From Clostridia bacterium (GTDB taxonomy: Bacteria; Bacillota; Clostridia; Christensenellales; Aristaeellaceae): a DNA stretch of 7,109 nt. A program made the position numbers and the translations under genes. Below, one piece after another: positions 5,743 through 7,109 of the stretch; within the stretch, counting starts at the first letter, position 1; every line of letters starts with the position of its first letter. The stretch covers positions 1 through 7,109 of the forward strand of contig WRFT01000097.1 in assembly GCA_009776385.1 (NCBI GenBank). Reading direction: 5' to 3'. The notes below the pieces were generated by a model that saw nothing but the letters and a program-made list of their open reading frames with translations, made no database searches and was not told the DNA's origin.

Positions 5743-6792
5743 TTATGCGCTGACCGCCAAATCAATCGCCGCGCTGACAATCTGCTCAAATGTCATACCG
5801 GCTGCCCTCATCATGCCGGAATAGCGGCTATGCGCGGTAAAGCCGGGAATGGTGTTCACTTCATTAAAGACAATCTCACCGGATGGCGTCAGGAACATAT
5901 CCACGCGCGCAAAGCCCGAACAGTCCAAAGCTTTATAGATAATGACGGCAGTTTGCTTAATCTCCTCGGCTTTCTCGGTCGAAATGCGTGCGGGTACATG
6001 GGTTGCGGACGTTTCCGGGGCATACTTTTCTCGGTGGTCAGAAAAGCCGCCCGCTAGTTCTATTTCATCCGGCTCTCCCACAACCGGGTTGTCGTTGCCC
6101 AAGACCGCGCAGCCCACCTCAAAACCGGGGATGCTTTCTTCAACCAACACCTTATTGTCATGTTGAAAAGCCAGCTTAAATGCGGCGGGCAATTCTTTTG
6201 GATGCGTAACCTTTGTAATTCCGAATGATGAACCGGCTTTTACGGGTTTTACAAACAAGGGATAACCGAGGCTCTCCGCCCGCGTTAAGGTTAGCTCCGC
6301 GTCCGTTTCGTTTTCAAGCACGAAAGAGCGCGGAACCCGAACGCCGGCCAGACAAACGAGTTTATGCGCCTTGTCCTTATCCATGCAAAGCGCGGAAGAG
6401 AGTGTCTTGCATCCAACCACCGGGATACCCGCAAGTTCCAATAAGCCTTGAATCGTCCCGTCTTCGCCGTTTTTCCCGTGCAGTACGGGAAAAGCCGCGT
6501 CAATACGCGTAAATAGCGGGATATTATCGTCGATCTCAAGCATACCATGCCGCTCCCGGTCGGGTATAATAAACGCCTTTTTGCAATAAGCATCCTCGCG
6601 CCATGCGTCCGCCGCAATCCGGTTGACATCGCCGATAAAGCGGAACCACGCGCCGGACGGGTCAATGCCCAGCATGACCACATCGTATTTATTTTTGTCT
6701 ATGGCCCTGATAACCGCGCCTGCCGATTGCAAGGAAATGCCGTACTCACTGGAGTGCCCTCCAAAAATCACAGCCAGTGTTAATCTTGTCAT
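5743..6792 (-). CDS. vanG: VanG-type D-Ala-D-Ser / D-Ala-D-Ala ligase
   Basis: This cytoplasmic ATP-grasp enzyme joins D-alanine to D-serine or D-alanine, making the dipeptide that ends peptidoglycan precursors. D-Ala-D-Ser ends lower vancomycin affinity. At 349 aa it has the length I recall for enterococcal VanG and reads like it throughout: VIFGGHSSEY (8-17), FPVLHGKNGEDGT (101-113), VGCKTLSSALCMDKD (126-140), KAGSSFGITKV (185-195), DEIEL (242-246), RVDMF (296-300) and FNEVNTIPGFT (309-319). TIPGFT and HSRY are Van-type rather than ordinary Ddl features. The Ddl triad equivalents Glu16, Ser133 and Tyr257 and metal ligands Asp298, Glu311, Asn313 are present. In the omega-loop, residues 251 and 253 are Ser and His instead of aromatic. 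ATG 6792 is chosen because GAGGAGG lies 10 nt upstream; ATG 6801 is too close to it. It overlaps vanW by ATGA. D-Ser versus D-Ala preference cannot be read with confidence. Confidence 0.92.
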   Translation of the reverse strand: MTRLTLAVIFGGHSSEYGISLQSAGAVIRAIDKNKYDVVMLGIDPSGAWFRFIGDVNRIAADAWREDAYCKKAFIIPDRERHGMLEIDDNIPLFTRIDAAFPVLHGKNGEDGTIQGLLELAGIPVVGCKTLSSALCMDKDKAHKLVCLAGVRVPRSFVLENETDAELTLTRAESLGYPLFVKPVKAGSSFGITKVTHPKELPAAFKLAFQHDNKVLVEESIPGFEVGCAVLGNDNPVVGEPDEIELAGGFSDHREKYAPETSATHVPARISTEKAEEIKQTAVIIYKALDCSGFARVDMFLTPSGEIVFNEVNTIPGFTAHSRYSGMMRAAGMTFEQIVSAAIDLAVSA

Positions 6793-7109
6793 GGGCTGCA
6801 TGCCTCCTCTATTTTTACTTTTTCCGCCAGCGGATAGCAAATTTTGCAGGTATTCGTGTAAAGCAGCTTACGTCCCGAAATTTCACCGCTGACGGTATCC
6901 GTTTCCACCCGCTCAATGTTTACTGATTCATAAATACCGTCTTTCTTGCGGGTATATGTGACGGGGCCGTTTTCTATCTTGTACCGCGTTGGAGGCGGTA
7001 TATCCGTTAAAACCGTTCCGATAATATGGTTATCATCGAATGTGATGATTATTTGGCAGGCGCAGTCGGTATCGTTACGCGCCTTAACGTCTATCCATCC
7101 CTCGGAGAT
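6789..7109 (-). CDS. vanW: VanW-family protein, 5' part missing
   Basis: The frame is open from the right edge to TGA at 6789, giving 106 C-terminal residues. The sequence begins ISEGWIDVKARNDTD and continues CQIIITFDD (18-26), IIGTVL (29-34), TRYKIENGPVTYTRKKDGIY (41-60), IERVETDTVSGEI (65-77) and LLYTNTCKICYPL (82-94). This matches the C-terminal pattern I know for VanW: a GW(L/I)D(L/V)K..NDTD segment, beta strands, and a final LYTN.C.I.Y.L. VanW is an accessory protein of vanB- and vanG-type clusters with no established biochemical role. Its stop overlaps the ligase start (ATGA), and vanW directly before vanG is the order in the enterococcal vanG operon. The family call comes from memory of motifs, not a search. 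Confidence 0.8.
   Translation of the reverse strand: MSEGWIDVKARNDTDCACQIIITFDDNHIIGTVLTDIPPPTRYKIENGPVTYTRKKDGIYESVNIERVETDTVSGEISGRKLLYTNTCKICYPLAEKVKIEEACSP
6803..6809 (-). promoter_or_regulatory. Ribosome binding site that fixes the ligase start
   Basis: GAGGAGG lies inside the final codons of the vanW-family gene. It is 1 nt from ATG 6801 but 10 nt from ATG 6792, so only the latter is sensibly spaced. With the ATGA overlap this suggests translational coupling of the two genes. Confidence 0.75.

Noticed and set aside
6793..6840. Longer ligase start at 6840 or 6801
   Set aside because: The 6840 start has no ribosome binding site and 6801 is only 1 nt from GAGGAGG; ATG 6792 gives the 349-aa VanG length and the ATGA overlap.
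1..7109. CRISPR arrays, tRNA or rRNA genes, complete insertion sequences, toxin-antitoxin or defence genes
   Set aside because: No regularly spaced repeat series, RNA-gene signatures, transposase motifs or defence-family motifs were seen on either strand.

Overview
The window looks like a chromosomal segment of an uncultured member of the Bacillota, most likely class Clostridia. It has a moderately high G+C content, strong AGGAGG-type ribosome binding sites, the Firmicute pairings rpsB-tsf and tilS-hpt, and a VanW/VanG-type gene pair typical of gut Clostridia. This placement rests on protein character and gene order only; there is no rRNA in the window. Layout from left to right: (1) Positions 1-1622, minus strand: the translation operon rpsB (ribosomal protein S2) followed by tsf (elongation factor Ts), with tsf cut by the left edge. 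An extended -10 promoter lies at 1720-1748. (2) Positions 1623-1957: a 335-bp divergent control region holding the rpsB promoter and leader, two 31-bp direct repeats, and a good sigma-A promoter pointing right. (3) Positions 1958-3130, plus strand: a Gfo/Idh/MocA-family NAD(P)-dependent oxidoreductase of unknown substrate. (4) Positions 3186-5054, minus strand: tilS (tRNA-Ile lysidine synthetase) and hpt (hypoxanthine phosphoribosyltransferase), 12 bp apart. The tilS promoter sits so close to its GTG codon that the message may be leaderless. (5) Positions 5055-5742: an AT-richer stretch with a well-expressed-looking small gene (5279-5527, 82 aa) that I suggest has a Rof/Sm-like fold, followed by a hairpin framed by direct repeats. 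(6) Positions 5743-7109, minus strand: the 3' end of a vanW-family gene overlapping by 4 bp a 349-aa VanG-type D-Ala-D-X ligase gene. The core genes serve translation (S2, EF-Ts, TilS), purine salvage (Hpt) and peptidoglycan precursor synthesis (VanG-type ligase). The most notable points are the vanW-vanG pair with no vanXY or vanT directly downstream, changed residues in the ligase omega-loop, the duplicated 31-bp motif between rpsB and the oxidoreductase, and the uncharacterised small protein. I found no CRISPR array, tRNA, rRNA, transposase or obvious novel defence system.
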